Source of the DNA: Prevotellaceae bacterium
GTDB taxonomy: Bacteria > Bacteroidota > Bacteroidia > Bacteroidales > Bacteroidaceae
Assembly (NCBI GenBank): GCA_003150315.1
Contig: QAML01000054.1
Span: forward strand, 1-37,112
Length of the DNA stretch: 37,112 bases
Direction: 5' to 3'
Below the pieces are notes generated by a model. The model worked only from the letters and a program-made list of their open reading frames with translations, ran no database searches and was not told the origin of the DNA. Below are positions 23,371 to 32,277 of this stretch, in pieces (within the stretch, counting starts at the first letter, position 1; the number at the start of each line of letters is the position of its first letter). The position numbers and the translations under genes are program-made.

Positions 23371-23883
23371 ATGAAAACAATAGGAAACGACATTTTTACA
23401 GTTGTAAAAGACCCGGACAGGGTTGAACTGTTCAAGAAACTGGTAAACGAAGACAATGTAAACTCTCTTAATGACTGCACAAAGCATAATCTGTTGCAGT
23501 TAGCCATTGCCAACGACAATGTAATAGGTGCCGAACACCTAATAGCCAAGGGAATTGACATAAATTACCAAAACAAGGGTAAAGAAACGGCTTTGCATTT
23601 TTGTGCAATGTATTATTGGCGATACCCCAAAGATGTTTTATATATAACGGATTTATTATTAAAGAAAGGTGCTAAAACTAATTTATATGACAAATGGGGA
23701 AATTTCCCTTTGTGGTATGCTGTTACAATGTATGGGCATGATGTCGAATTTATAAAACTGTTTCTTAAATACGGAGCCGGATGTATGGTGAACAAGAATG
23801 GAATTACTCTCATGTCTATTGCTTCGCAACGCGGTTATGACGAAATCCTTGAATTATGCAAGCAGCAATCCGAAAAAGAATAG
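23371..23883 (+). CDS. Ankyrin-repeat protein
   Basis: This is a 170-residue protein without a signal peptide. Three to four ankyrin repeats cover about residues 30-165: LLQLAIANDNVIGAEHLIAK, ETALHFCAMYYW with DLLLKKGAKTNL, FPLWYAVTMYGHDVEFIKLF with LKYGAG, and GITLMSIASQRGYDEILEL. Such proteins bind other proteins and are often found in Rhs or other polymorphic-toxin loci as candidate immunity proteins. Here it ends the Rhs island. It is low in GC like the toxin tip, consistent with horizontal gain (inference). A cytoplasmic location fits an effector that acts inside the cell. Confidence 0.85.
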   Translation: MKTIGNDIFTVVKDPDRVELFKKLVNEDNVNSLNDCTKHNLLQLAIANDNVIGAEHLIAKGIDINYQNKGKETALHFCAMYYWRYPKDVLYITDLLLKKGAKTNLYDKWGNFPLWYAVTMYGHDVEFIKLFLKYGAGCMVNKNGITLMSIASQRGYDEILELCKQQSEKE

Positions 23884-23900
23884 CCCAAACATCGTTTGGG
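23884..23900 (+). terminator. Short hairpin directly after the ankyrin gene
   Basis: CCCAAAC (23884-23890) pairs with GTTTGGG (23894-23900) over a 3-nt loop immediately after the stop codon; TTTTTG follows after about 10 nt. A weak terminator is possible. Confidence 0.4.
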
Positions 23901-23916
23901 AAAGGCTGATTTTTGT

Positions 23917-23992
23917 CCTTTTTCAAGGCATTGTTTTTCAGGCATTTGAAAAGGCAAAAAATATAAGGCATGTACGTTTTCCGGGGTGCGGA
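23917..23992 (+). repeat. Palindromic intergenic element, copy E (short form)
   Basis: It has the left block (TTTTCAAGGCATTGTTTTTC, AGGCATTTGAAAAGGCA, AAAAATA) joined to a TAAGGCATGTACGTTTTCCG right end with the shared GGGTGC. The central 40-bp palindrome is absent, as in copy C. It lies between the convergent 3' ends of the ankyrin gene and the chromate-transporter pair. Confidence 0.75.
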
Positions 23993-24085
23993 AACAGGAT
24001 AAAATTGGTGGGGAAAATTTGTTCGCAACTGCGGAAAAGCAGCAATTTTTTCGCTTCCCCTCATGCGCGCAACGCAAGTAGTTTT

Positions 24086-24673
24086 TCAGTAAAACAATAT
24101 GAAGCCTGCCGTAGCGCAGACGATAATCATCTTTATGGGGTTTATCTTGAAAAACTGTGTGCCCACAAACGCTGCCACAAACAAAAATATGCTTATGTAG
24201 AACTGCCACGGATTAATGCTTGGCGTGCTGAAGTTTTCGGGGGTCATGAGTATTAGTGCGGCCGCTGCAATGAGTCCCACAACCGTAGGACGCAAGAGCG
24301 AGAACATGGTGTCTACCAAATCAGTCTCGCTATATTTTATGAGAATCTTGGTTATGGTGAACATAAGTATGAACGAGGGCAAAACTACTGCGAACGTAGC
24401 CATAGCACTTCCCAATACGCCCATGGCAGGAGAGTATCCTGCATTAACAACAGCCGAATAGCCAACATAGGTGGCGGAGTTTATTCCAATGGGACCGGGT
24501 GTCATTTGGCTTATAGCCACTATGTCGGTGAACTGGGAGGTTGTGAGCCATTGATATTTTGTTACCACTTCGCCCTGAATCATGGAAAGCATGGCATAGC
24601 CGCCTCCGAAACCGAAGAGACCTATCTTGAAAAATGTGTAAAACAACAGCAAAAACAATACAACGCCGCTCAT
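24086..24673 (-). CDS. Chromate transporter, second half (CHR domain)
   Basis: This is a 195-residue membrane protein of one CHR domain, identified by the N-terminal motif FFKIGLFGFGGGYAMLSMI and by several hydrophobic helices. In many bacteria two such short subunits encoded side by side form the equivalent of full-length ChrA; the family exports chromate or related anions, but the physiological substrate in Bacteroidota is not known. The start at 24673 is chosen because it sits 1 nt after the TGA of the upstream half, giving a coupled TGATATG junction; the earlier in-frame start would overlap that gene. The 3' end converges on the ankyrin gene. Confidence 0.88.
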   Translation of the reverse strand: MSGVVLFLLLFYTFFKIGLFGFGGGYAMLSMIQGEVVTKYQWLTTSQFTDIVAISQMTPGPIGINSATYVGYSAVVNAGYSPAMGVLGSAMATFAVVLPSFILMFTITKILIKYSETDLVDTMFSLLRPTVVGLIAAAALILMTPENFSTPSINPWQFYISIFLFVAAFVGTQFFKINPIKMIIVCATAGFILFY

Positions 24674-24674
24674 A

Positions 24675-25220
24675 TCATTCCTGTGGTTTAATGTAACGCG
24701 CATATATGAATCCTCCCACGCAAACACAGAGAATTATGTAAACGGGAGAGATGTGGAAAAGCCATATTCCCATTACGGCACAAATTGGCAGCCACACGTT
24801 CGACAAATTAATGCCCGCGCTTTTCGACAACTTTATACACGGAGCCGCTATAAGCGCAACCACTGCCGGACGTATGCCTTTGAATATGGCTTCGACCGTG
24901 GGATTGTTTTCAAACTGATGGAAAAACAGCGCAATGGCAAGGATTAAGAGAAACGAAGGAAGCACGCAGCCCAACGCACAAGCCAATGCCCCGGGCACTT
25001 TTCGCAGTCTGTAGCCTATGTTAATGCTCATGTTCACGGCAAAAACGCCCGGAACAGTCTGGGCAACGGCCAAAATGTCGAGAAAGTCGCCTTTGTTTAT
25101 CCACTTTTTCTTGTCCACAACTTCGTCCTCAATCATGGGCAGCATTACATACCCTCCGCCAACGGTGAAAAGCCCTATGCGGAAAAACGTAACAAAAAAA
25201 CTCCAATATGTAGGCATCAT
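24675..25220 (-). CDS. Chromate transporter, first half (CHR domain)
   Basis: This is a 181-residue single-CHR-domain membrane protein with FFRIGLFTVGGGYVMLPMIE near the N-terminus and the motif AQTVPGVFAVNMSINIGY. It partners the following gene. The start is ATG 25220 (or the adjacent ATG 25217). An upstream TTG start at 25253 must be wrong, because that TTG is part of the TAACTTTG promoter box. The leader from this promoter would be about 20-25 nt. Confidence 0.88.
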   Translation of the reverse strand: MMPTYWSFFVTFFRIGLFTVGGGYVMLPMIEDEVVDKKKWINKGDFLDILAVAQTVPGVFAVNMSINIGYRLRKVPGALACALGCVLPSFLLILAIALFFHQFENNPTVEAIFKGIRPAVVALIAAPCIKLSKSAGINLSNVWLPICAVMGIWLFHISPVYIILCVCVGGFIYARYIKPQE

Positions 25221-25250
25221 TGTTGTTTGTAAGTATGGCTTTATAAGACG

Positions 25251-25281
25251 CAAAGTTACTCTTTAGACAGAAATGAACAAA
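25251..25281 (-). promoter_or_regulatory. Canonical promoter of the chromate-transporter pair
   Basis: On the minus strand TTTG (25278-25281) and TAACTTTG (25251-25258) are separated by 19 nt, an exact consensus layout. It decides the start of the downstream gene. Confidence 0.72.
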
Positions 25282-25405
25282 ACTGCGGGCGCACATTTTG
25301 GGAATCGGCGCGATTACAAACGTCTTTCGGGTCGCGATTTCGCAGTGCATTAGTCAAAAACGCCTATATTTCCGCTATATTTGCCCACCAAAATATATCA
25401 TCTTA

Positions 25406-25437
25406 TTTGTCAGTACCGGGCGAAAAGGCTAAATTTG
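25406..25437 (+). promoter_or_regulatory. Canonical promoter of the GT9-acyltransferase operon
   Basis: TTTG (25406-25409) and TAAATTTG (25430-25437) are 20 nt apart, 52 nt before the ATG at 25490. A second TATATTTG at 25376-25383 may be an additional start site. Confidence 0.72.
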
Positions 25438-25489
25438 CATATTATCTCTATTTCAGCATAAAAAACAGTATTAAGCAACAATTATCTGC

Positions 25490-26542
25490 ATGTCCCGTAT
25501 CTTGGCATTGAGACTTTCGGCACTCGGCGACGTAGCTATGAGCGTGCCTGTCATATATTCTTTCGCGGAAAACTATCCCGACAGCGAAATTGTGGTGGTT
25601 TCGCGTGAGAAATGGGGAGCTCTTTTTGCCAACATGCCTTCAAATGTGTGTTTTTACGGAATTGATTTGCAGGAATACGGAGGTATTCGCGGACTGGAGA
25701 GACTTTTTGGAGAACTCCGCCGTGAAGAATTTGATGCTGTGGCTGATTTTCACAACGTTCTCCGCACAAAATATCTTGACATGCGTTTTCGTATGGCGGG
25801 AGTGCCTGTGGCGGTGATAAACAAGGGACGCAGGGAGAAAAAGGAGCTTACACGACCGCAACACAAAAGACTTGTGCAGCTCAAGACCTCTACCATGCGC
25901 TACGCCGAGGTTCTTGAGAAACTCGGTTTCGGTTTTGATGTGGACTTTCACTCAATATTCGGGGACGACGAGGGAGATGTCGGTACGCTTGCGCCCGTTG
26001 TGGGTGGCAAGAATGAAAATGATTGGGTTGGCATAGCGCCTTTTGCCCAGCACGAGGGAAAAATTTATCCCTTGGAGCTTATGGAACACGTGGTTTCACT
26101 GCTTTGCAAACGACCGAAACGCAAAATTTTCATTTTCGGAGGCGGAAGCGAGGAACGACTTATAGCCGAAGAATGGGAAAAAAGGTATCCGTCGGTGATT
26201 TCAGTGGTTGGAAAAGGCAGAATGTCCGATGAGTTAGGTGTTATGAGCCGTATGGACGTAATGCTTTCCATGGATTCGGCAAACATGCACCTGGCTTCGA
26301 TTGTTGGTGTCAAGGTTTTCTCCATTTGGGGAGCCACCCATCCGGCAGCAGGATTCAGTGCGTGGGGACAAACTCCAGATACTTTCATACAAACAGACAT
26401 GGATTGCCGTCCGTGTTCGGTTTACGGAAACAAGAAATGCAGTCGCGGCGATTACGCATGCCTAAGGCGGATAGATCCCAACCGCATAGCCGAAAAAATA
26501 GAAACGGCTCTCGAAACGAAAAAACTCTCTAAGCAAAGATGA
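25490..26542 (+). CDS. Glycosyltransferase family 9 (heptosyltransferase-like)
   Basis: This is a 350-residue GT-B fold enzyme of the GT9 family, which in other bacteria adds ADP-heptose to the lipopolysaccharide inner core. It starts with ILALRLSALGDVAMSVPV, the family's N-terminal signature, and carries the C-terminal donor-binding motif with D262 and H267 in SMDSANMHLASIVGVKVFSI, then WGATHPAAGF. A cysteine-rich stretch near the C-terminus (CRPCSVYGNKKCSRGDYAC) is common in Bacteroidota members. The stop overlaps the start of the acyltransferase gene by 4 nt. The pairing supports a role in lipid A-core assembly at the cytoplasmic face of the inner membrane. Confidence 0.93.
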   Translation: MSRILALRLSALGDVAMSVPVIYSFAENYPDSEIVVVSREKWGALFANMPSNVCFYGIDLQEYGGIRGLERLFGELRREEFDAVADFHNVLRTKYLDMRFRMAGVPVAVINKGRREKKELTRPQHKRLVQLKTSTMRYAEVLEKLGFGFDVDFHSIFGDDEGDVGTLAPVVGGKNENDWVGIAPFAQHEGKIYPLELMEHVVSLLCKRPKRKIFIFGGGSEERLIAEEWEKRYPSVISVVGKGRMSDELGVMSRMDVMLSMDSANMHLASIVGVKVFSIWGATHPAAGFSAWGQTPDTFIQTDMDCRPCSVYGNKKCSRGDYACLRRIDPNRIAEKIETALETKKLSKQR

Positions 26543-27480
26543 ATAACATTGGCTATCGTATCATGAGGGGCATTATTTATGCCCTTTCGCTGTTGCCTTT
26601 CCGGATGTTATATGTTTTAAGCGACATATTGTATGTGCTTGTTTACAAAATAGTAGGCTATCGCCGCAAAACGGTAAGCAAGAATCTCCGCAACTCTTTT
26701 CCCGACAAAACCAAAGCAGAGCTTCTGAAAATAGAGCGTGATTTCTATCACTCTTTCTGCGACAATATGGTGGAAATGTTCAAATTGTTGTCCATTTCTC
26801 CCGAAGAAATCCACCGGCGTATGACTTTTTCAGGGAACGACGAGATTGAAAAATCGCTCGATACCCACCAATTTTGCTTCATTTACCTCGGACATTTTTG
26901 CAACTGGGAATGGATTTCCACCATGCCGCAGTGGTTTCACCTCGACCGCATTCAGTGCGGTCAGTTGTACCATCCCGTGAAAAGCGACTTCTTCAACAAC
27001 ATCATGCTGGAGCTTCGCGGACGTTTCGGAGCCGAGAACATTCCCAAGAAAGACGCTCTGCGCAGAATCATAACCATGCGCGGAGACAGGAAAAAGACTG
27101 TGATAGGTTTCATAGCCGACCAGGGACCGCGCTGGGTTAACATTCACGAGTGGGTTGACTTTCTTCATCAGGACACACCCGTTTATACCGGCACCGAAAG
27201 AATTGCCAAGAAGGTCAATGCAAGTGTGTTTTTTGCCAACGTGCGCTGTGTGAAGCGCGGATACTATCATTGCTCGCTCGAAAAGATTACCGACGATCCG
27301 CGTTCCTATCCCGACTACGAGCTGACGGATGTTTACATGAAGCTGCTTGAGGAAATGATTTGCAAAAGCCCGCGCAACTGGCTTTGGACGCATAATCGTT
27401 GGAAACGTCATCATGAAGACGAACCGGAAAACATAGAACGTCGCAACGAAAAGGAAATTCATACGACAGACAAGGCATAA
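26539..27480 (+). CDS. Lipid A biosynthesis (LpxL/HtrB-like) acyltransferase
   Basis: This is a 313-residue inner-membrane acyltransferase of the LpxL/LpxM superfamily, expected to transfer a secondary acyl chain to lipid A. It has an N-terminal membrane-anchoring stretch (about residues 8-40: YALSLLPFRMLYVLSDILYV). The catalytic HX4E motif is H119-FCNW-E124. A family motif FIADQGPR lies near residue 194, and the C-terminal NWLWTHNRWK is also typical. The ATG overlaps the GT9 stop (ATGA), so the two are translated together. Confidence 0.93.
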   Translation: MNNIGYRIMRGIIYALSLLPFRMLYVLSDILYVLVYKIVGYRRKTVSKNLRNSFPDKTKAELLKIERDFYHSFCDNMVEMFKLLSISPEEIHRRMTFSGNDEIEKSLDTHQFCFIYLGHFCNWEWISTMPQWFHLDRIQCGQLYHPVKSDFFNNIMLELRGRFGAENIPKKDALRRIITMRGDRKKTVIGFIADQGPRWVNIHEWVDFLHQDTPVYTGTERIAKKVNASVFFANVRCVKRGYYHCSLEKITDDPRSYPDYELTDVYMKLLEEMICKSPRNWLWTHNRWKRHHEDEPENIERRNEKEIHTTDKA

Positions 27481-27491
27481 AATAACGCGCG

Positions 27492-27515
27492 AAACGGGAA
27501 TTTGGAAACCCGTTT
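27492..27515 (+). terminator. Weak hairpin after the acyltransferase gene
   Basis: AAACGGG (27492-27498) pairs with CCCGTTT (27509-27515) over a 10-nt loop, 11 nt after the stop. There is no U-tract. Confidence 0.3.
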
Positions 27516-27521
27516 GGGCTT

Positions 27522-27656
27522 GCGAAAAAAACATAAGGCATGTTGTAAAAAATACAAGCCATATATTTTAAAATACAAGGCACTTGTTTTAAAATAAGTG
27601 CCTTGTATTTTTCTCGAAAATTGAAGTCTGATTTTCAATTACTTACAAAACCGCAA
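27522..27656 (-). repeat. Palindromic intergenic element, copy F (inverted)
   Basis: This is the only copy in minus orientation. The left block begins 10 nt after the mutS stop: on the minus strand TTTTGTAAGTAATTGAAAAT, CAGACTTCAATTTTCGAG, AAAAATA. The 40-bp near-palindrome is at 27571-27610, then ATATGGCTTGTATTTTTTAC, ending GCCTTATGTTTTTTTCGC. The stem GAAAAT/ATTTTC in its left block differs in sequence from TTTTCA/TGAAAA in copies B and E but keeps pairing. It sits between convergent 3' ends. Confidence 0.85.
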
Positions 27657-27666
27657 AAATGCCCCC

Positions 27667-30276
27667 TTATTTGCCCGTCAAAATGTGCTTTATGCTGTTC
27701 AATTTGTTCAACGCTTCCATGGGGGTGAGATTGTTTATGTCGAGACCCAATATCTCGTCGCGTATCTGCATGAGCACGGGGTCATCGAGCTGAAAGAAAC
27801 TCAATTGCGTGCCTTCACGGCTTGACGCAATGGCTTCGGTTTGCTTCGAAACGTTTTCTCCGGGAGTGGAAGCCTCAAGTTCTTTCAATATCACCTCGGA
27901 GCGTTTTATTATGGAGGGAGGCATTCCCGCCAATTTCGCCACATGGATACCGAAAGAGTGAGCCGTTCCGCCCGGTTCGAGCTTGCGCAGAAACACAATC
28001 CTACCGTTCGATTCACACACGGTGATGTTGAAATTCTTTATACGGTCGAAATGTTTCTCCATTTCGTTAAGTTCATGATAATGTGTGGCAAAAAGCGTTC
28101 GCGGATGCCCTTTCGGTCCCTCGTGAAGGTATTCCACCAACGCCCAGGCTATACTAATTCCGTCATACGTGGAAGTTCCGCGCCCGAGTTCGTCAAACAA
28201 CACGAGACTTCTCTGCGACATATTGTTCATGATGCTTGCCGCCTCGCTCATTTCGAGCATGAAAGTCGATTCACCCGCAGAAATGTTATCGCTTGCCCCG
28301 ACGCGCGTAAAAATTTTATCCACTACGCCCACACGTGCACTGTCGGCAGGTACGAAACATCCCACCTGCGCCATGAGAGCTATCAATGCCGTTTGACGCA
28401 AAAGGGCAGACTTACCCGCCATGTTCGGTCCGGTGAGTATTATAATCTGCTGCTTGTCGGTGTCAAGGTAAACGTCATTGCTCACATAGCTTTCGCCGGG
28501 CGGCATTTGCGTTTCTATCACCGGATGTCTGCCTTGTTTTATGTCGAGCACCTCGCTTTCGTCCACAATGGGACGCACATATCGATGCTCCTGTGCGCTC
28601 ACGGCAAAGGAATGGAGGCAGTCAATGTCGGCAATGATAGCCGCGTTGAGCTGCAAAGGCGTTATATATTGTAGCGCATACGCCACAAGCTCCGCATACA
28701 GGCGGCTTTCGAGGGCGAGAATGCGGTCTTCGGCACCGAGAATCTTTTCTTCAAGCTCTTTTAACTCGGGAGTGATGTAACGTTCCGCATTCACGAGCGT
28801 CTGCTTCCTTATCCAGTTTTCCGGAACACGCTCCTTGTGCATATTTCTTACCTCGAGATAATAGCCGAAAACGTTGTTGAATCCTATTTTGAGCGACTGA
28901 ATACCGGTTTTCGCGCTTTCCTCGTCGCGCAAACGGGCAAGCACGTCCTTGCTCGAGTGAGATATTTCGCGCAATTCGTCGAGTTCCTTATTATATCCCT
29001 CGGCTATTACGCCGCCTTTGGATACAAGCGACGGCGGATTAGGCACAAGTTCCCGTGAAATCCTGTTGCGCAACTCCTCACACAGGGATATTTCCTTACC
29101 CATTCCCACAATGTTTTCGTCGGAAGCCTCCATGCACTGATTCCTTATGGGAACAATGCAGCTCAAAGCGCATCTGAGCTGCGCCATTTCACGTGGTGTT
29201 ACTCTTTCTGACGCTATTTTAGACGTAAGACGTTCTATATCGCCAATGCCTTTAAGGTTTTCGTCTATTACATCACGGAAATCGGGATTGCGGAAAAAGT
29301 ATTCCACCACGTTCTGACGCTTTTCAATCTGTTTTACATCGCGCAGCGGAAAAAGAAGCCAGCGTCTGAGCAGTCTTTCACCCATTGGCGTGTCGGTACG
29401 GTCCATTACATCGAGCAGCGTATTGCCTCCCTCGTTCATGGACTGCACTATCTCGAGGTTTCTGACGGTGAATTTGTCGAGCTTAACGAATCTTTCCTCG
29501 TCAATGCGGCGTATGGACGTAATGTGTCCCGTATGTGTGTGCTGCGTCATCTCGAGATATTGCAAAACAGCTCCCGCAGCGGTTATGCCGTTGTGCATGT
29601 AGTCGATGCCGAAACCCTTCAGCGTGCGAACATCAAAGTGTTTTTGGAGTTTTTCTCGCGAACTGCGCTCATTGAAAGCCCAATCGTCAAGCTCGTAAAC
29701 GTAATATTTTCCGAAAATCTTAAGAAATTTGTCGCGTTTTCCCCTTTCCACGAGCACTTCCTTGGGCGAAAAATTGGCAAGGAGCTTATCCACGTATTCC
29801 GTTGTGCCTTCTGCGCAGAGAAATTCGCCTGTGGATATGTCGAGAAAGGCAAGTCCGCACGCCCCGTTGCCGAAATAAACGGCAGCAAGAAAGTTGTTTT
29901 CCTTTGACGAAAGCACATTGTCGTCCATAGCTACGCCGGGCGTAACAACTTCTGTGATTCCGCGCTTCACAAGTTTCTTTGTGAGCTTAGGATCTTCGAG
30001 TTGGTCGCAAATGGCTACGCGAAAACCGGCACGGATAAGCTTTGGCAAATAAGCGTCAAGGGCATGAAACGGGAAACCTGCCATTTCTGTTCCTTTCCCA
30101 TCGCCTTTTGAACTGCGATGAGTGAGAGTTATTCCCAAAACCGACGAAGCCGTTACGGCATCTTCGAGATATGTTTCATAGAAGTCGCCGCAGCGAAACA
30201 AAATCAAAGCATCCGGGTGCTCCGATTTGAATCGTTTGAATTGCTGCATCATGGGTGTAAGAATTTCACTTGCCAT
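27667..30276 (-). CDS. mutS: DNA mismatch repair protein MutS
   Basis: MutS recognises base mismatches and small loops and starts repair. The 869-residue protein is full length. The mismatch-binding Phe-x-Glu motif is F32-Y33-E34 in RCGDFYETY. The lever and clamp domains follow from about residue 260. The ATPase domain has Walker A G616-PNMAGK-S623 and Walker B/D-loop [12 protein letters not shown], with the ATHYHEL motif near the C-terminus. The C-terminal dimerisation helix region ([16 protein letters not shown]) is present. The gene is separate from tyrS by a terminator and its own -7 box. Confidence 0.98.
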   Translation of the reverse strand: MASEILTPMMQQFKRFKSEHPDALILFRCGDFYETYLEDAVTASSVLGITLTHRSSKGDGKGTEMAGFPFHALDAYLPKLIRAGFRVAICDQLEDPKLTKKLVKRGITEVVTPGVAMDDNVLSSKENNFLAAVYFGNGACGLAFLDISTGEFLCAEGTTEYVDKLLANFSPKEVLVERGKRDKFLKIFGKYYVYELDDWAFNERSSREKLQKHFDVRTLKGFGIDYMHNGITAAGAVLQYLEMTQHTHTGHITSIRRIDEERFVKLDKFTVRNLEIVQSMNEGGNTLLDVMDRTDTPMGERLLRRWLLFPLRDVKQIEKRQNVVEYFFRNPDFRDVIDENLKGIGDIERLTSKIASERVTPREMAQLRCALSCIVPIRNQCMEASDENIVGMGKEISLCEELRNRISRELVPNPPSLVSKGGVIAEGYNKELDELREISHSSKDVLARLRDEESAKTGIQSLKIGFNNVFGYYLEVRNMHKERVPENWIRKQTLVNAERYITPELKELEEKILGAEDRILALESRLYAELVAYALQYITPLQLNAAIIADIDCLHSFAVSAQEHRYVRPIVDESEVLDIKQGRHPVIETQMPPGESYVSNDVYLDTDKQQIIILTGPNMAGKSALLRQTALIALMAQVGCFVPADSARVGVVDKIFTRVGASDNISAGESTFMLEMSEAASIMNNMSQRSLVLFDELGRGTSTYDGISIAWALVEYLHEGPKGHPRTLFATHYHELNEMEKHFDRIKNFNITVCESNGRIVFLRKLEPGGTAHSFGIHVAKLAGMPPSIIKRSEVILKELEASTPGENVSKQTEAIASSREGTQLSFFQLDDPVLMQIRDEILGLDINNLTPMEALNKLNSIKHILTGK

Positions 30277-30304
30277 TTGTCGGGAATTAGCTTTTGATTA
30301 TTCG

Positions 30305-30312
30305 CAAAGATA
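30305..30312 (-). promoter_or_regulatory. -7 box for mutS
   Basis: The minus strand reads TATCTTTG about 29 nt before the mutS ATG. No -33 element is seen at the expected position, which lies within the tyrS terminator stem. Confidence 0.45.
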
Positions 30313-30333
30313 CCGCTTTTTCGGGATATAATA

Positions 30334-30374
30334 AAGCCGCCCCGGCGTCTAAAATCGTTGAACGGGGGCGGCTT
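30334..30374 (-). terminator. Intrinsic terminator after tyrS
   Basis: AAGCCGCCCC (30334-30343) pairs perfectly with GGGGCGGCTT (30365-30374) over a 21-nt loop. On the minus strand TTATTATATCC follows. It lies 22 nt after the tyrS stop. Confidence 0.75.
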
Positions 30375-30396
30375 GCAGGTCTTGTGCAGCGCAATG

Positions 30397-31692
30397 TTAC
30401 TTCACAATGATGAGGAAATAGTTTTTCTTGCCGCGCTGTACTATTATATATCTTCCGTCAATGAGATCTTCTTCGGTCATGGGGCGGTCAAATTGCTGCA
30501 GTTTCTCTTTGTTTATGCTTACGCCGCCGCCTTGTGTGAGTTTTCTCATTTCTCCTTTCGAACCGAAGCATTGTGTTGTTTCGGCAAGCAGGTCAACGGC
30601 GCGAACACCAAGGACCTGATCTTTCGAGACCTCGAAATGCGGCACACCGCCAAAGACATCGAGAAGCGTGCGTTCGTCAAGTTTCAAGAGGTTCTCCTTT
30701 GTGGCTTTGCCAAAGAGTATGTTCGAAGCCTCAACCGCCGTTTCGTATGCCTCTTGCGAGTGAACCATCACGGTAACTTCCTTTGCAAGGAGTTTTTGAA
30801 GCTTTCTCTGTCCCGGATCTTCGTGATGCTCTGCAACGGCTGCATCGATTTCTTCCTTGGAAAGCGAAGTGAATATCTTTATATACTTTTCGGCATCGTC
30901 ATCAGCCACATTGAGCCAGAACTGATAGAATGTGTAAGGAGTGGTACGCTCCGGGCTGAGCCAGATGTTGCCTTGTTCGGTTTTGCCAAACTTTCTTCCG
31001 TCGCTCTTTTTAACCAACGGACATGTCAGGGCGTATGCGTCAGCTTCAGGACCGAGTGTACGGCGAATCAGTTCCGTTCCCGTGGTGATGTTTCCCCATT
31101 GATCACTTCCGCCCATCTGCAATTTGCAGTTTTTGTGGCTGTAAAGATACAGGAAATCATAGCCCTGAAGCAATTGATAGGAAAATTCGGTGAACGAAAG
31201 TCCGTCGCGCGCCTCACCATTGAGACGCTTTTGCACGCTATCCTTTGCCATCATGTAGTTAACGGTGATATGTTTTCCTATGTCGCGTATGAAATTCAGG
31301 AAACTATAGTCCTTTGTCCAATCGTAATTGTTCAAAAGTTCCGCTTTGTTGGGAGCGTCGCTGTCAAAGTCGAGGAAATGCGACAATTGTTGCTTTATAC
31401 CCGCAATATTGTGTGCAAGCGTTTCCTCATTAAGCAGGTTGCGCTCCTGGCTTTTACCCGAAGGGTCGCCAATCATGCCTGTTGCTCCGCCAACAACCGC
31501 CAACGGTTTGTGTCCCGCCCTTTGCAAATGTCGCAACATCATTATTCCGCAAAGATGACCTATGTGAAGACTGTCGGCTGTGGGGTCTATGCCCACGTAT
31601 GCCGTTACCATTCCCTTGTTAAACAGTTCGTCGGTGCCCGGCATCATCTGATGGAGCATACCGCGCCATTTGATTTCGTCAACGAAATTCAT
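30397..31692 (-). CDS. tyrS: Tyrosyl-tRNA synthetase
   Basis: TyrS charges tRNA-Tyr. The 431-residue class I synthetase has the HIGH motif at H43-IGH46 ([10 protein letters not shown]) and the KMSKS equivalent K234-FGKT238, the latter being the usual form in the bacterial TyrRS group with KFGKS/T. The tyrosine-binding YDFLYLY and [10 protein letters not shown] motifs are clear. The C-terminal S4-like RNA-binding domain covers about residues 360-431 ([28 protein letters not shown]). It is monocistronic: promoter at 31732-31763 and terminator at 30334-30374. Confidence 0.97.
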   Translation of the reverse strand: MNFVDEIKWRGMLHQMMPGTDELFNKGMVTAYVGIDPTADSLHIGHLCGIMMLRHLQRAGHKPLAVVGGATGMIGDPSGKSQERNLLNEETLAHNIAGIKQQLSHFLDFDSDAPNKAELLNNYDWTKDYSFLNFIRDIGKHITVNYMMAKDSVQKRLNGEARDGLSFTEFSYQLLQGYDFLYLYSHKNCKLQMGGSDQWGNITTGTELIRRTLGPEADAYALTCPLVKKSDGRKFGKTEQGNIWLSPERTTPYTFYQFWLNVADDDAEKYIKIFTSLSKEEIDAAVAEHHEDPGQRKLQKLLAKEVTVMVHSQEAYETAVEASNILFGKATKENLLKLDERTLLDVFGGVPHFEVSKDQVLGVRAVDLLAETTQCFGSKGEMRKLTQGGGVSINKEKLQQFDRPMTEEDLIDGRYIIVQRGKKNYFLIIVK

Positions 31693-31731
31693 CGAATGAG
31701 TTCTAATTTTAATGTTATATTAATGAGACTA

Positions 31732-31763
31732 CAAAGTTACTATAAATTTGTGAGATAGAGCAA
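31732..31763 (-). promoter_or_regulatory. Canonical promoter of tyrS
   Basis: On the minus strand TTG (31761-31763) and TAACTTTG (31732-31739) are 21 nt apart. The leader to the ATG is about 33 nt. Confidence 0.65.
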
Positions 31764-31955
31764 GTGCTGCATGCCGCAGCAAAAACGGCGCACCGGCTTT
31801 CCTGCAATTTCGCGGCATTATTGCGAAGATTTCAACCGCCTGCTCCGCCATTGAATATGTTTTCATTCCACAGCCGTCCCCCGTGTCTTGCGGCAAGAGC
31901 CTTGCAAATTTTCACAAACAGCTTATAATCAGCGAGATAACCACTTTTTACAATC
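31764..31955 (-). other. Gene-free spacer upstream of tyrS
   Basis: About 190 nt between the tyrS promoter and palindromic element G. I see no reading frame, hairpin or known RNA signature in it on either strand. Confidence 0.4.
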
Positions 31956-31957
31956 CT

Positions 31958-32090
31958 TCTATAAGCTATTGTTTTTCAAATACTTATAACGGCAAAAAAT
32001 ATAAGGCATATATTTTGAAATAAGTGCCTTGTATTTTAAAATACATGGCTTGTATTTTTCACGACAAGCCATGTGTTTTTCGGAAAATCC
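31958..32090 (+). repeat. Palindromic intergenic element, copy G (rearranged core)
   Basis: The left block is CTATAAGCTATTGTTTTTCA, AATACTTATAACGGCAA, AAAATA. The core differs from B, D and F: half-sites appear as AAGGCATATATTTTGAAATA, then AAGTGCCTTGTATTTTAAAA, TACATGGCTTGT, giving an imperfect palindrome around GCCTTGTATTTT/AAAATACATGGC. A strong hairpin follows, ACATGGCTTGT (32043-32053) with ACAAGCCATGT (32064-32074). It lies between the 3' end of hemD and the 5' side of tyrS. Confidence 0.82.
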
Positions 32091-32239
32091 CGGACGCAGG
32101 AAAAAAATAACAAGCATATATTCGGTTTTCGGGGGAATTTTTTGCATATATACGGCTTTTATGCGCCGCTCCCGGCATGAGAATTTGCAAGTGCGGGATA
32201 CGGGAGAAAAAACTTCGGACACGAAATGAAAAATGACGC

Positions 32240-32277
32240 AAAAAAGGGGCGGTCAAAAGTTTGTTTTTGACCGCCCC
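32240..32277 (-). terminator. Strong intrinsic terminator after hemD
   Basis: A 13-bp stem (32246-32258 with 32265-32277) with a 6-nt loop is followed on the minus strand by six T residues (32240-32245). It begins 26 nt after the hemD stop. Confidence 0.9.

Noticed and set aside
30358..31758. 466-codon plus-strand frame opposite tyrS
   Set aside because: It is long but wholly antisense to a complete tyrS. Its sequence is rich in Cys, Phe and His without recognisable domains, as expected for a reverse-strand shadow.
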